Shown: piece after piece, positions 24,884 through 33,673 of the stretch | Numbering within the stretch: position 1 is the first letter of the stretch | Layout of the letters: the number at the start of each line of letters is the position of its first letter | From: Mycolicibacterium canariasense | GTDB taxonomy: Bacteria; Actinomycetota; Actinomycetes; Mycobacteriales; Mycobacteriaceae | Assembly (NCBI RefSeq): GCF_002101555.1 | Contig: NZ_LQOL01000099.1 | Location: 112,768 to 176,767 of the forward strand | DNA: 64,000 nucleotides | Reading direction: 5' to 3' | The notes under the pieces: model-generated | Told to the model about the DNA's origin: nothing | The model's database searches: none | Seen by the model: the letters and a program-made list of their open reading frames with translations, nothing else | Position numbers and translations under genes: made by a program

Positions 24884-26030
24884 GCACGCCGGCGGTGAGT
24901 GCGGCGACCAACCCGGCCGCCGGTACCAGCAGCAGACCCGCCCGCAGGCCGGCGGCGTCGGCGATGACTCCGACCACCGGCGGCGCGGTGACGAACCCGA
25001 CCCGCATCAGCCACGCCACCACCGTCAGCCCCGTGCCGGGCCGCAGTCCGGGCAGCCGGTCGGCGGCGTGCATGGCCGCCGGCACCGCGGTGGCCATCCC
25101 GAGGCCGGCCGCGGCAAAACCGGCGATCCCCGAGGCGACGGACGGGTAAGCCAGCGCCGCGCCCATCCCGACGACCACGATCGCTCCGCCGCCGCGCACC
25201 ACGGCGCGTTCCCCGAACCGGTCCACCAGACGGTCGCCGGCCATCCTGCCGACGAACAACGCGCCGGCCAGCGCGATGTAGCCGGATACCGCGATCGCCC
25301 CGGTGGCTCCGAGGCTGCGCAGATACAGTGCCGCCCAGGAACTTCCCGCGTCCTCGACCACGGCCCCGGCGATGATCATGGCCACCAGGGCGGCCAGCAC
25401 GGCGTACACCGCGAGACCGGTGCCCGCACCGCCGGCGGTGCGCTCGGCGGCATGGTCGTCGTGCTCGGTGCCGGTGAGCAGGAACGGCCACGCGATCAGC
25501 GCCACCGCCGTGAACAGCACGGCCGACAGTCCCAGATGCAGGCCCCGGCTCATCCCGATGGCCAGGGATCCCGCGCCGAGCAGCCCACCGAGCACCGCGC
25601 CGGCCGCCCACACCGCGTGCAGTGAGTTGATGATCGACCGGCCGTAGCGGCGCTGCACCCGCAGCCCGTGCGCGTTCTGCCCCACGTCGGCCATCGCGTC
25701 ACAGCAGCCGCCGGCGAAGAGCACGACCGCCACCAAGGCGACACTGTGCGCCAGTCCGACCAGGCCCACCAGGATCGCCAACGCCGCCGAGGCCAGCACC
25801 GCCACCCGGGCCGAACCGAGCCGGCGGATCGCCGCCCCGGCGGCCAGTCCGGCCACCAGTGCACCGGCCGGGAACGCCGCCACCATCACGCCGTAGGCCG
25901 AATTGCTCAGCGCCAGATCGGCCTTGATCTCCGGGAAGCGGGGCAACAGGTTGGCGAAGGTGGCGCCGTTGACCAGGAACAGGGCGGCCACCGCGACCCT
26001 GGCGCGCTGAACCTGCCGTGCCGAACCCAC
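24837..26030 (-). CDS. MFS transporter (YbjJ-like)
   Basis: A 397-residue major facilitator protein with 12 hydrophobic segments, beginning AALFLVNGATFANLLPRFPEIK and containing AIRRLGSARVAVLA and the second-half DRLVDRFGERAVV loops. Such proteins export small molecules; no substrate can be named. The start is uncertain: the GTG at 26028-26030 lacks a clear ribosome binding site and the frame is open far upstream into malQ. It diverges from malQ across about 97 bp and its end overlaps the SMR subunit gene by 47 bp. Confidence 0.8.
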   Translation of the reverse strand: MGSARQVQRARVAVAALFLVNGATFANLLPRFPEIKADLALSNSAYGVMVAAFPAGALVAGLAAGAAIRRLGSARVAVLASAALAILVGLVGLAHSVALVAVVLFAGGCCDAMADVGQNAHGLRVQRRYGRSIINSLHAVWAAGAVLGGLLGAGSLAIGMSRGLHLGLSAVLFTAVALIAWPFLLTGTEHDDHAAERTAGGAGTGLAVYAVLAALVAMIIAGAVVEDAGSSWAALYLRSLGATGAIAVSGYIALAGALFVGRMAGDRLVDRFGERAVVRGGGAIVVVGMGAALAYPSVASGIAGFAAAGLGMATAVPAAMHAADRLPGLRPGTGLTVVAWLMRVGFVTAPPVVGVIADAAGLRAGLLLVPAAGLVAALTAGVLSAGRRPARSSAPPP

Positions 26031-26126
26031 GGACGCCGACGATACTGGGCCGCCGTCGCACCGACTTCTGCGCCCGCGGTCACGCGGGCCGCGACGCGGT
26101 CGCCGGCTTCCGGCAAGATTGCGGGC

Positions 26127-28241
26127 ATGACTGAGCTTGCCGACCTGGCAGCGCGCTACAAGGTGTCGACGGAGTTCCAGGACTGGACCGGACGGCGGGT
26201 GCCGGTACCCGAGACGACGCTGGTATCGGTGCTGGGCGCGCTGGGCGTGCCGGCCGGTACGCCCGACGAGCGCCGGGCCGCGCTGGCGGCTCACGATCGC
26301 GAGTACTGGGAGCGGCCACTGCCGCCGACGGTGGTCGCACGGACCGGCAGCACGTCGTCGTTCTGGGTGCACGTCACACACGGCGACCCGGTCGGGTTGT
26401 GGCTGCGGCTCGAGGACGGTTCGGTACGCACCGGCTTGCGTCAGCTCGAAAACAACCGGCCACCATACGATCTGGACGGCCGACTGGTGGGCGAGGCGAC
26501 GTTCGAGGTGCCTGCCGACCTGCCGCCGGGATATCACCGGTTGCACGCCCAGGCCGGCGGCACCGACCACAGCACCCTGCTCATCGTCTCCCCCGCCACG
26601 CTCAGCCCACCGCCGGGACGCCACTGGGGTCTGGCCACCCAGCTCTACAGCGTCACATCGGAAAATTCCTGGGGTATCGGCGATCTGACCGATCTCACCG
26701 ATCTCGCGGTGTGGTCGGCGGCCCGGCACGGTGCCGGGTTCATCCTGGTGAACCCGTTACATGCGGCCGCACCGGTGGCGCCGATGGAGCCCTCGCCCTA
26801 CCTGCCCACCTCTCGGCGCTTCGTCAACCCGATCTATCTGCGCATCGAGGCCATCCCCGAGTACGCGTTCCTTCGCAAGCGGGCGCCCCTGGGCAAGGCC
26901 CGCGCGGAACTGGCAGCCAAGGCCCACCGCAGGAAGCGCATCGATCGGGACGCGGTGTGGAAGACCAAACGTGCTGCGCTCAAACAGGTTTACCGGGTCA
27001 AGCGGTCGGCGGGGCGAGAGCTGGCCTACGCGGCCTACCTGGCCAGAGAGGGACACAGCCTCGACGATTTCGCCACCTGGTGCGTGCTGGCCCAGGAGTA
27101 CGGCCCCGACTGGCACGGCTGGCCGGCACCGCTGCAGCATCCCGGCAACGCGGCCGTCGCCGAGTTCGCCGCCACCCACGCCGCCGATATCGATTTCCAC
27201 CGCTGGCTGCAATGGCTGCTCGACGAGCAGCTGACCGGCGCACAGGCCACCGCCGAGCAGGCCGGGATGGCGTTGGGCATCATGCACGACCTGGCCGTCG
27301 GCGTCGATCCCAACGGTGCCGATGCCTGGGCGCTGCAGGAGGTGCTGGCCCTCGGTGTCAGCGCCGGCGCACCGCCGGACGAGTTCAACCAGCTGGGCCA
27401 GGACTGGTCCCAGCCCCCGTGGCGGCCCGACCAGCTGGAGCGGGCGGGTTATGCGCCGTTCCGGGCGCTGGTGAACGCCGTGTTGCGGCACGCCGGTGGC
27501 GTGCGCATCGACCACATCATCGGGCTGTTCCGGTTGTGGTGGATCCCCGAGGGCGCCGCCCCGACCGAGGGCACGTACGTCCGTTACGACCACGAGGCGA
27601 TGATCGGCATCGTGGCGCTCGAAGCCCAGCGGGCCGGCGCGGTGGTCGTCGGCGAGGATCTGGGCACGGTGGAACCGTGGGTGCGCGACTACCTGCGCGA
27701 GCGCGGACTGTTCGGGACTTCCATCCTGTGGTTCGAGCTGGACCGCGATCAATCCGGCGGGCCGTTGCCCGCCGAACGCTGGCGGGAGTACTGCCTGGCT
27801 TCGGTGACCACCCACGATCTGCCGCCGACGGCCGGCTACCTGGCCGGTGAGCATGTCCGGCTGCGTGCCGAGTTGGGGCTGCTGACCCGGCCCGTGGACG
27901 AGGAACTGGCCGACGACCGCGCCGAGCAGGCGGCCTGGCTCGCCGAGCTGCAGCGGCTGGGGCTGGTCGGCGCCGATGCCGACACCGAGGAGATCATCCG
28001 CGGGCTCTATGCCTTCCTCGGCCGCACGCCGTCGCGGCTGCTGGCGCTGGCGCTGCCGGACGCCGTCGGTGATCTGCGCACCCAGAACCAGCCGGGTACC
28101 ACCGACGAGTATCCCAACTGGCGCGTCCCGCTGACCGGGCCCGACGGTCGTCGCCTGCTGCTGGAGGACGTGTTCACCGATCCCCGGGCGGCCGCGCTGG
28201 CGGATGTAATGAATGCGCAGGTGCGGGCGATGAACCCGTGA
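26127..28241 (+). CDS. malQ: 4-alpha-glucanotransferase (amylomaltase)
   Basis: A 704-residue GH77 enzyme that transfers alpha-1,4-glucan segments in maltodextrin and glycogen metabolism. Catalytic regions are present: the nucleophile aspartate in RIDHIIGLFR, the acid/base glutamate in VVVGEDLGTVEP and the third carboxylate in TTHDLPPTAGYL. An N-terminal extension of about 160 residues, typical of actinobacterial MalQ, precedes the barrel (WGLATQLYSV). ATG 26127 is the natural start; the longer open frame overlaps the divergent MFS gene. No other glycogen genes are adjacent. Confidence 0.93.
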   Translation: MTELADLAARYKVSTEFQDWTGRRVPVPETTLVSVLGALGVPAGTPDERRAALAAHDREYWERPLPPTVVARTGSTSSFWVHVTHGDPVGLWLRLEDGSVRTGLRQLENNRPPYDLDGRLVGEATFEVPADLPPGYHRLHAQAGGTDHSTLLIVSPATLSPPPGRHWGLATQLYSVTSENSWGIGDLTDLTDLAVWSAARHGAGFILVNPLHAAAPVAPMEPSPYLPTSRRFVNPIYLRIEAIPEYAFLRKRAPLGKARAELAAKAHRRKRIDRDAVWKTKRAALKQVYRVKRSAGRELAYAAYLAREGHSLDDFATWCVLAQEYGPDWHGWPAPLQHPGNAAVAEFAATHAADIDFHRWLQWLLDEQLTGAQATAEQAGMALGIMHDLAVGVDPNGADAWALQEVLALGVSAGAPPDEFNQLGQDWSQPPWRPDQLERAGYAPFRALVNAVLRHAGGVRIDHIIGLFRLWWIPEGAAPTEGTYVRYDHEAMIGIVALEAQRAGAVVVGEDLGTVEPWVRDYLRERGLFGTSILWFELDRDQSGGPLPAERWREYCLASVTTHDLPPTAGYLAGEHVRLRAELGLLTRPVDEELADDRAEQAAWLAELQRLGLVGADADTEEIIRGLYAFLGRTPSRLLALALPDAVGDLRTQNQPGTTDEYPNWRVPLTGPDGRRLLLEDVFTDPRAAALADVMNAQVRAMNP

Positions 28242-28306
28242 CTGGAGTTTCTCAGGGTGTGTATCTGCGATATCTTCGCAGCGCACCGCGATAACCCGGA
28301 GGTCAC

Positions 28307-28750
28307 GTGAAGAAGCTTGTTGTGCTCGGCATCGGTGGGTTCGCCGTGCTTGCCGGAGGGGGCTCGGCAGCCCTGGTCAGCGCAGGTATCGCGAGTTCGG
28401 ACCCGGCCGGCGGGGCCAACCCGTACAGCGTGCTCGGCGAGCCGTACGGCAAGGCGGTGGCGATCCTGCGCAGCCAGGGTGTGCGGTCCAGCTTCGGCGG
28501 CTCGGTCGGCAGCGACCTGCCGCAGGCGCAGTGCATCGTGAGCGGCCAGAAGGCCACCTCCGCCGGGAAGATGATCCTCAACCTGGACTGCACCAAGAAG
28601 GCGTACGACGACGCCCAGGCCAGCACCCCGTCCTCCGGTGGCGGCGTCGCCGCCGTACCCGGCGGCCCGACCGTCGGCTCCAACGGCGTCACCACCGTCA
28701 CCCCGACCCCGGTCGGCCCGCAGCCCGGAATGACGATTCCGGGGGCCTGA
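28307..28750 (+). CDS. Small exported protein, unknown function
   Basis: A 147-residue protein with a signal-peptide-like N-terminus (KKLVVLGIGGFAVLAGGGSAALV), a compact domain around residues 38-95 (NPYSVLGEPYGKAVAILRSQ and two cysteines) that resembles PASTA-like folds, and a Gly/Pro/Thr-rich C-terminus (about 105-147). Similar proteins occur across mycobacteria without an assigned role. GTG 28307 follows GGAGG. It starts 65 bp after malQ and is followed by a SnoaL-like gene. Confidence 0.7.
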   Translation: MKKLVVLGIGGFAVLAGGGSAALVSAGIASSDPAGGANPYSVLGEPYGKAVAILRSQGVRSSFGGSVGSDLPQAQCIVSGQKATSAGKMILNLDCTKKAYDDAQASTPSSGGGVAAVPGGPTVGSNGVTTVTPTPVGPQPGMTIPGA

Positions 28751-28758
28751 GCCTGACG

Positions 28759-29337
28759 GTGGGCCTCGATCTGGCGGACCGGTTGGCGCTGTCCGATCTG
28801 GTCCACCTCTACGCCGCGGGCGTCGATGATCGCAGGTTCGACGATGTCGTCGAGTTGTTCACCGACACAGCCGAATTCCGGCTCCCGTCACCGCCGCGCC
28901 AGTTGGCGCCGACCCGGACCGAGTATGGCCACCCGGGTGTTCGCACGGCCATGGCAGCCCTTGCCGCGGTCGAGCGCACCGAGCACGCCATCGTGGGTGA
29001 GGTGTACGCCCCCGGTCCGGAACCCGGATACGCGCTGGGCCGGATCACCTGCATTGCCCATCACTGGAGTCGCGGCGCGGCGCAGACCGGCGGTATCGAC
29101 GACGTGGTGTGGCACCTGCGCTACGACGACGAGTACCTGCGCACGCCGGCGGGCTGGCGCATCCACGGCCGGGCGCTGACCATCAACGCGATCGAGACCC
29201 GCCAGGCGCGCCGGCTGCGCGATCATCCAGCGCCTGGATCAACCAATCCAACAGCGGCTGTTGACCTTTCAGGATCTTCGACCGTGCCGACGGCACGTCG
29301 AACCAGCCGACGCGGTCCAGCTCCGGATACTCGGTGA
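28759..29337 (+). CDS. SnoaL/NTF2-like protein
   Basis: A 192-residue protein whose first 145 residues form an NTF2/SnoaL-like alpha+beta barrel (LADRLALSDLVHLYAAGVDDRRFDDVVELF, then TEHAIVGEVY and WRIHGRALTINAIE). Such folds serve as isomerases, dehydratases or ligand binders. GTG at 28759-28761 starts the domain. The last 50 or so residues, after ARRLRDHPA, are low in structure, rich in Ser/Thr/Arg and encoded antisense to the Nudix gene, which overlaps by 155 bp. This tail is probably a by-product of a lost stop codon. Confidence 0.7.
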   Translation: MGLDLADRLALSDLVHLYAAGVDDRRFDDVVELFTDTAEFRLPSPPRQLAPTRTEYGHPGVRTAMAALAAVERTEHAIVGEVYAPGPEPGYALGRITCIAHHWSRGAAQTGGIDDVVWHLRYDDEYLRTPAGWRIHGRALTINAIETRQARRLRDHPAPGSTNPTAAVDLSGSSTVPTARRTSRRGPAPDTR

Positions 29338-29683
29338 ACTTCCCGGAACCGCGTGGCCATTCCAGTAGGAAGGTGTTGCTCACCGCCGCGGCGATGTCCA
29401 GATCGCCTTCGACGGCATAGGCGGCGACGATCTTGCCGCCGGGCTGCTTCAGCGGCGGGAAGGCGATGTGGGGTCCGTCGGGCAGCAGCACGCCGGTCTC
29501 CTCGGCGAACTCGCGGCGCGCCGCGGCCCAGGGCTGCTCGCCCTCGACGTACTCCCCTTTCGGGATGGACCACGCCCCGTCGTCCTTGCGGGCCCAGAAC
29601 GGTCCGCCGGGATGCCCCAGCAGCACCTCGAGGACACCGCGGGTGGTGCGGTACAGCAGCAGACCGGCGCTCTGGCGGGGCAT
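29183..29683 (-). CDS. Nudix hydrolase
   Basis: A 166-residue hydrolase of nucleoside diphosphate-linked compounds. The complete Nudix box starts at GEYVEGE and ends at RREFAEETGVLL (about residues 42-66). The C-terminal part FTEYPELDRVGWFDV resembles the diadenosine tetraphosphate hydrolase/NTP pyrophosphatase subgroup. ATG at 29681-29683 begins MPRQSAGLLLYR, the usual N-terminus. It is divergent from the SGNH hydrolase gene across 45 bp and overlaps the SnoaL-like gene at its 3' end. Confidence 0.88.
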   Translation of the reverse strand: MPRQSAGLLLYRTTRGVLEVLLGHPGGPFWARKDDGAWSIPKGEYVEGEQPWAAARREFAEETGVLLPDGPHIAFPPLKQPGGKIVAAYAVEGDLDIAAAVSNTFLLEWPRGSGKFTEYPELDRVGWFDVPSARSKILKGQQPLLDWLIQALDDRAAGAPGGSRSR

Positions 29684-29715
29684 CGCCCCACTGTAGGCAG
29701 CGCGCGGGCGGCCAC

Positions 29716-29728
29716 TACAGTCACCACC
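29716..29728 (+). promoter_or_regulatory. Candidate leaderless -10 element, SGNH hydrolase
   Basis: TACAGT at 29716-29721 lies 7 bp before the GTG at 29729 in a divergent gap of only 45 bp; no ribosome binding site is present. Confidence 0.4.
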
Positions 29729-30523
29729 GTGGCCGACACCCACCACTACACCCGGTATGTCGCCCTGGGAGACAGCCAGACCGAGGGCCTCTGGGATACC
29801 GACGAGCGCGGAGCCCTCATCGGCTTCGCCGACCGACTGGCCGTGCGGCTCGACACGCATTGCCCCGGTATCGAATACGCCAATCTGGCGGTCCGCGGAA
29901 AACGCATCCGCGACGTGCTCGACGATCAGCTGCCGGCGGCGCTGGGCATGCGGCCCGACCTGGTCACCGTGTGCGTCGGCATGAACGACGTGACGCGGCC
30001 GGGCCGCAAGTTCGACCAGGCGCTGCTGGATCTGGACACGCTGTATGACCGGCTGGCCGAAACCGGCGCGACGGTGGTCACCACCACCTTCCCCGATCTG
30101 GCCAGGGTCTTGCCGGCCGGCCGGGTCCTGGTGCCGCGCGTGTTGCGGATCAACGACGCCATCCGCGCAGCCGCCGACCGGCACGACTTCCGGCTGATCG
30201 ACCTGTACACCGCGGAATCGATGACCGATCCCGACACCTGGAGTGCCGACCGCGTGCACGGCAGCACCACAGGGCATCAGCTGTTCGCCGCGGCTGCCGC
30301 CGAAGCGCTGGGATTACCTGGTAGCAGTCATGATTGGGCTCATGCGGCGGCCACCGTCACCGAGCAGTCGGCGCTGTCGCGCTGGTATTCGCAGGCCATG
30401 TGGACGCGCAACATGCTGATGCCGTGGATCTGGCGGCACCTGCGAGGCCGTTCGGCGAGCATCGGCGGCGGGCCCAGGCATCCCGAACTGCTGCCGGTGA
30501 CGGTGCGGTCGGACGCCCGATAG
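29729..30523 (+). CDS. SGNH/GDSL-type esterase
   Basis: A 264-residue hydrolase with the four SGNH blocks: GDSQTEG (Ser, near residue 13), the glycine block NLAVRGKRI, VGMNDV (Asn) and DRVHGSTTGH (Asp and His). It has no signal peptide, so an intracellular esterase is likely. The last 70 residues (SRWYSQAMWTRNMLMPWIW) are an extension seen in actinobacterial members. The substrate is not known. The gene ends 10 bp before the convergent hypothetical gene. Confidence 0.85.
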   Translation: MADTHHYTRYVALGDSQTEGLWDTDERGALIGFADRLAVRLDTHCPGIEYANLAVRGKRIRDVLDDQLPAALGMRPDLVTVCVGMNDVTRPGRKFDQALLDLDTLYDRLAETGATVVTTTFPDLARVLPAGRVLVPRVLRINDAIRAAADRHDFRLIDLYTAESMTDPDTWSADRVHGSTTGHQLFAAAAAEALGLPGSSHDWAHAAATVTEQSALSRWYSQAMWTRNMLMPWIWRHLRGRSASIGGGPRHPELLPVTVRSDAR

Positions 30524-30533
30524 CGGGCGGGGT

Positions 30534-31109
30534 TCAGATCCCGGTCCAGGCCGAGTCGATCATCTCGGCGATGTTGATCACCTTGGCCTGCTGGGCGGCC
30601 GGGTTGTCGATCTCCCCGCTGACGTGGGCTGCGATGAACCGTTTGATCTCGGCGTCGATTCCGGCCATCACCCGCAACACCTCGGCACGCAGCGTTTTCG
30701 ACGTGACGTGAATGGTGATGTCCCTGGACTGTGGTTTCTGTACATCCAATATCAGGGCCAGTGGCTCGGCGGCCCGCGCCACGGCCTGCAGCCCGATCTC
30801 GCCGAACACGATGAACTGAGGCCGGTCGATCTTGAGGTCGACGACCATGTTGATCTCCAGCGGAATACGGATGTCGAACCTGAAGTTCGGCCCGGAGTGG
30901 CGGGTGACCCGCGGCGTCTGGATCCGGACCTTGGCCGTGACCTTGGCGATTCCGCCGGGCCCTTGCCCGATGGGCCCCATCTGGAACTCGTCGCCGGCGA
31001 TCGAGCCGATCGCGTCGCCGACCCGCTGCTCGCTGACGGCGACATCGAAGAACTTGCGACCGAACTCTTCATAGGTCATGTACCCCGACGGGTACTCAAA
31101 CTCAGACAT
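30534..31109 (-). CDS. Conserved mycobacterial protein, unknown function
   Basis: A 191-residue soluble protein without signal peptide or membrane helix. The central part alternates strands (AKVTAKVRIQTPRVTRH, FRFDIRIPLEINMVVDLKIDRPQFIVFG) like a lipid-binding beta-barrel or LEA/TULIP-type sheet, and the C-terminus is helical (RVMAGIDAEIKRFIAAHV). I do not recognise a named family. It lies 26 bp downstream of the SnoaL-like gene on the same strand and is probably cotranscribed with it. Confidence 0.7.
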   Translation of the reverse strand: MSEFEYPSGYMTYEEFGRKFFDVAVSEQRVGDAIGSIAGDEFQMGPIGQGPGGIAKVTAKVRIQTPRVTRHSGPNFRFDIRIPLEINMVVDLKIDRPQFIVFGEIGLQAVARAAEPLALILDVQKPQSRDITIHVTSKTLRAEVLRVMAGIDAEIKRFIAAHVSGEIDNPAAQQAKVINIAEMIDSAWTGI

Positions 31110-31135
31110 GGTGGACCTACCGTCTCATGCCCGCC

Positions 31136-31927
31136 CTACTCGGCGAACACCCGCAGCCGGTGCAGGCCGGTCGCCCGGGTGCCGAACTGCCCGATCAGCA
31201 CGACATCGCGGTCGCCGTGGACTCGGGCGGCCACACTGCGTCCCGCGGCAAGCAGGGTGTGGGTCCGCGCACCCGCCAGCAGCCCGACCAGTTCGGCCTG
31301 CGGCAGCGCGGCGCCGTCACCCGCGGTCACCCGCAGCCCGGCGCCGATGCGCCGCTTCAGCGCGACCTCGTCCCCGGCGGCGGCATCGGCCAGGAACTCG
31401 GACAGCAGCCGTTTGCCACGCGCGCCGACGCCCGGCACGCCCGCGGCGAATCCGAGGGCGCCGGCCGGACCCTGGTTGCGCAGCAGCGCGCGCATCAGCC
31501 GCAGCCCGGCCGGCACCGCGGGCAGCCCGCTGCGGGCGAACTGCAGCGCCATGGCCGGCAGTTCCCAGTAGGCGCGCAGCGCGGCGATCCGCAACTCGCC
31601 GCCCTGCTGCCGGACGTCGTAACGCAGGATCGCCGGGATGTGCATGGTGACCGCCGGACCCATCGAGACCTCGAGGACCAGATCCCGCAGCACCGTGTTG
31701 CCCACGACGATGTCGACGTCGCGGTGGAAGGTGATGGCACGCGGACCGATGAAGGTGTCGTAGAACCGCTGCAGCCGATCGCGGCCGATATGGGGGCGCG
31801 AGCCGACCGGATCCTGCACCCACCCGTCGGCGGCGAACAGCCCGACCCAGCCGTCGCGGTCGTGGGCGGCGGCCGCGGCCGGGGAACGCTCGACCGTCGT
31901 CAGAACCGCCAGTCGTGTTGTCGACAT
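31136..31927 (-). CDS. SnoaL-like ketosteroid-isomerase-fold protein
   Basis: A 263-residue protein. Residues 1-125 form an NTF2-like domain (AAAAHDRDGWVGLFAADGWVQDPVG, GRDRLQRFYDTFIGPRAITFHRDVDIVV). The second half is helical and Leu/Ala-rich with no named family. ATG at 31925-31927 follows GGAAAGGAT; the open frame upstream to 32392 overlaps a better-supported plus-strand gene. It may act on steroid or polyketide-like ligands, but only the fold supports that. Confidence 0.75.
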   Translation of the reverse strand: MSTTRLAVLTTVERSPAAAAAHDRDGWVGLFAADGWVQDPVGSRPHIGRDRLQRFYDTFIGPRAITFHRDVDIVVGNTVLRDLVLEVSMGPAVTMHIPAILRYDVRQQGGELRIAALRAYWELPAMALQFARSGLPAVPAGLRLMRALLRNQGPAGALGFAAGVPGVGARGKRLLSEFLADAAAGDEVALKRRIGAGLRVTAGDGAALPQAELVGLLAGARTHTLLAAGRSVAARVHGDRDVVLIGQFGTRATGLHRLRVFAE

Positions 31928-31966
31928 ATCCTTTCCTTTACCACCCCTGTGTGAAGGAGGACGGCA

Positions 31967-32323
31967 ATGAGCCAGAACAGGCCGTTCGGCATCGACCCCG
32001 AGGACTTCGACCGGTTGGCCCGCGAGGCCGGCGAGGGGCTGCGCGACGCGCTGGACCGGTTCGGCAAACGCGCCGGCTGGTCGACGCTGATCGACCAGTT
32101 CACCGCCCAGTCGCGCCCCGCCCGACCGGAGACCACCGGCGACACCGGTGACGGTGTGTGGGCCATCTACACCGTCGACGACAAGGGCGGAGCCCATATC
32201 GAGGAGGTGTATCCCAGCGAACTCGAGGCGTTGCGGGCCAACAAGAACAACACCGACCCGGCCAGACGGGTGCGGTTCCTGCCGTACGGCATCGCGGTGA
32301 GTGTGCTCGACGCTCCCGAATGA
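31967..32323 (+). CDS. Conserved mycobacterial protein, unknown function
   Basis: A 118-residue soluble protein with a helical N-terminus (DFDRLAREAGEGLRDALDRFGKRAGW) and a C-terminal half (VWAIYTVDDKGGAHIEEVYPSELEALRANKNN) that looks like a small alpha/beta unit. The ATG follows GTGAAGGAGGACGGCA, a good ribosome binding site. It diverges from the SnoaL-like gene across 39 bp. I do not recognise its function. Confidence 0.72.
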   Translation: MSQNRPFGIDPEDFDRLAREAGEGLRDALDRFGKRAGWSTLIDQFTAQSRPARPETTGDTGDGVWAIYTVDDKGGAHIEEVYPSELEALRANKNNTDPARRVRFLPYGIAVSVLDAPE

Positions 32324-32360
32324 CCCGTGCACGTGTGCCCTTCCGATTAAGATTTGCCGG

Positions 32361-32765
32361 ATGATTCGTGAACTGACCGTCGCGGCGACCATCGCGTGCG
32401 CGGCGCTCGGGACGGCCGCGCCGGCGTTCGCCGACGACGATCCCGGCCGCTATCCCAGCGACGTGCCGGGCATGAACTACGACGCCTCATCGGGCGCCCC
32501 GTGCGACAACTACCAACTGTTCACGTTCGGACGCGGTCCCGGCGGCCAGGCCATGATGTGCCGTTGGGTGCCCAACCAGTGGCCGCCGGTGTACACCGGC
32601 TTCTGGATGCCGTCATATCCGCTCTACGGGGTGCAGCAGACCGGTGCGCCGTGCCCCGGACCGCAGGCCGCCGCGCAGGCCCCCGACGGCAAGCCGATGC
32701 TGTGCCTGGGTGCGCAGGGCTGGCAGCCCGGATTCTTCACCGGGGACGGTTTCTTCCCTGCCTAG
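32361..32765 (+). CDS. Small secreted protein, unknown function
   Basis: A 134-residue protein with a signal peptide (LTVAATIACAALGTAAPAFA, cleavage near residue 23) and a mature part rich in Trp, Tyr and Pro with four cysteines that could form disulfides (CDNYQ, MMCRW, PCPGP, MLCLG). TAAGAT at 32348-32353 stands 7 bp before the ATG, suggesting a leaderless transcript. No function is assigned. It ends 5 bp before the convergent end of the Asp23 operon. Confidence 0.75.
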   Translation: MIRELTVAATIACAALGTAAPAFADDDPGRYPSDVPGMNYDASSGAPCDNYQLFTFGRGPGGQAMMCRWVPNQWPPVYTGFWMPSYPLYGVQQTGAPCPGPQAAAQAPDGKPMLCLGAQGWQPGFFTGDGFFPA

Positions 32766-32770
32766 CCGGC

Positions 32771-32965
32771 TCATCCGATGCTGGCGGCGACCTGATCGCT
32801 GACGTGGCGCGCCCAGTCGTCGATGCTGCGGCGCACGCCCGGCGAGCAGGCGCACACCGACACCTGCAGGTCGCTGGGTACGACGATCGAGTAGTGCTGG
32901 ATCAGCACCGGTGCCAGAACGGCCCAGGCGAACAGCTGCTCGCCGTGGTCATCGCTGCCGGGCAT
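32771..32965 (-). CDS. Small protein at the end of the Asp23 operon
   Basis: A 64-residue protein (MPGSDDHGEQLFAW at the start) with a short hydrophobic stretch AVLAPVLIQHYSIVV and a CAC motif. AAGGAGTTAC precedes the ATG at 32963-32965. It overlaps the 3' end of the 48-residue membrane protein gene by 17 bp and is the last gene before the convergent secreted-protein gene. The function is unknown; a role with the Asp23 proteins is inferred from position. Confidence 0.6.
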   Translation of the reverse strand: MPGSDDHGEQLFAWAVLAPVLIQHYSIVVPSDLQVSVCACSPGVRRSIDDWARHVSDQVAASIG

Positions 32966-33095
32966 GTAACTCCTTGTCGGGGGGTGGGTTCTTCGGTCGA
33001 TCGACCAGCCGGCCGAGCCCGCGCAGGATGGCGCCCAGCATGACAGCGCCGGCGAACAGCGCGGCGATGGCGGCATCGCTGGTCAACCGTGTCAT
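32949..33095 (-). CDS. 48-residue single-helix membrane protein
   Basis: A short protein with one transmembrane helix (AAIAALFAGAVMLGAILRGLG, residues about 8-28) and a basic, Pro-rich cytoplasmic tail (LVDRPKNPPPDKELHARQR). The ATG at 33093-33095 overlaps the stop of the AmaP-like gene as ATGA, so translation is probably coupled. It is too small to assign by family. Position suggests it belongs to the Asp23 membrane assembly. Confidence 0.6.
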   Translation of the reverse strand: MTRLTSDAAIAALFAGAVMLGAILRGLGRLVDRPKNPPPDKELHARQR

Positions 33096-33673
33096 TCGAG
33101 GTTGCGTGACTTTCGGGATCCTCCGCCGGCCTTCGCCACCTGCAGCACCGTGCGGGCCGCCACCGCGGAAGTGCCTGTGGCACGGGCGATGTGGGCACAG
33201 GTGGTGTTCACGGCGGTGATGGCGCCGGACAGCCCGGCCGGGTGCGCGACCGTGACGGTCAGTTCGACGGTCGCGATGCCGCGATCGGTGACGGCTTTGC
33301 CTTTGGCGGACTGCACATCCGGTTCCCGCTCCAGTGCGGAGGCCGCCGCCGACGCCACACCGTCGAGGTTCACCGTGATCACGCCAGGGTCGGCGCTGCC
33401 GGGCACCCGGAGCACCGGCGCCTTGCGGCTCGGCACGTGCGACACCAGCCAGACCAGTCCGAGCACCACCAGCAGAACTCCTGCGCCGGCCAGCTCCCAC
33501 GGCCACCAGGTCGACGTGGTGGCGCGCACCATCGGTCCGGCGCTGATCTCTTCGGGAATGCCGCGTACCGCACGTGTGGGCCACAGCACGGCCACGGTCC
33601 CGATCGCGGCCAGCACCAATCCCGCGACGAGCGTGGCGGCCCGGTCCAGCAGATCGGTCGGGCGCATGCTCAT
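33092..33673 (-). CDS. AmaP-like alkaline-shock membrane anchor
   Basis: A 193-residue protein with two transmembrane helices (about 13-32 and 56-78) followed by an Asp23-like cytoplasmic domain (ITVNLDGVASAAASALEREPDVQ and GIATVELTVTVAH). In staphylococci AmaP tethers Asp23 to the membrane; the two-helix layout and the setting support the same role. It overlaps the upstream DUF6286-type gene by 4 bp and the downstream 48-residue gene by 4 bp. Confidence 0.75.
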   Translation of the reverse strand: MSMRPTDLLDRAATLVAGLVLAAIGTVAVLWPTRAVRGIPEEISAGPMVRATTSTWWPWELAGAGVLLVVLGLVWLVSHVPSRKAPVLRVPGSADPGVITVNLDGVASAAASALEREPDVQSAKGKAVTDRGIATVELTVTVAHPAGLSGAITAVNTTCAHIARATGTSAVAARTVLQVAKAGGGSRKSRNLE

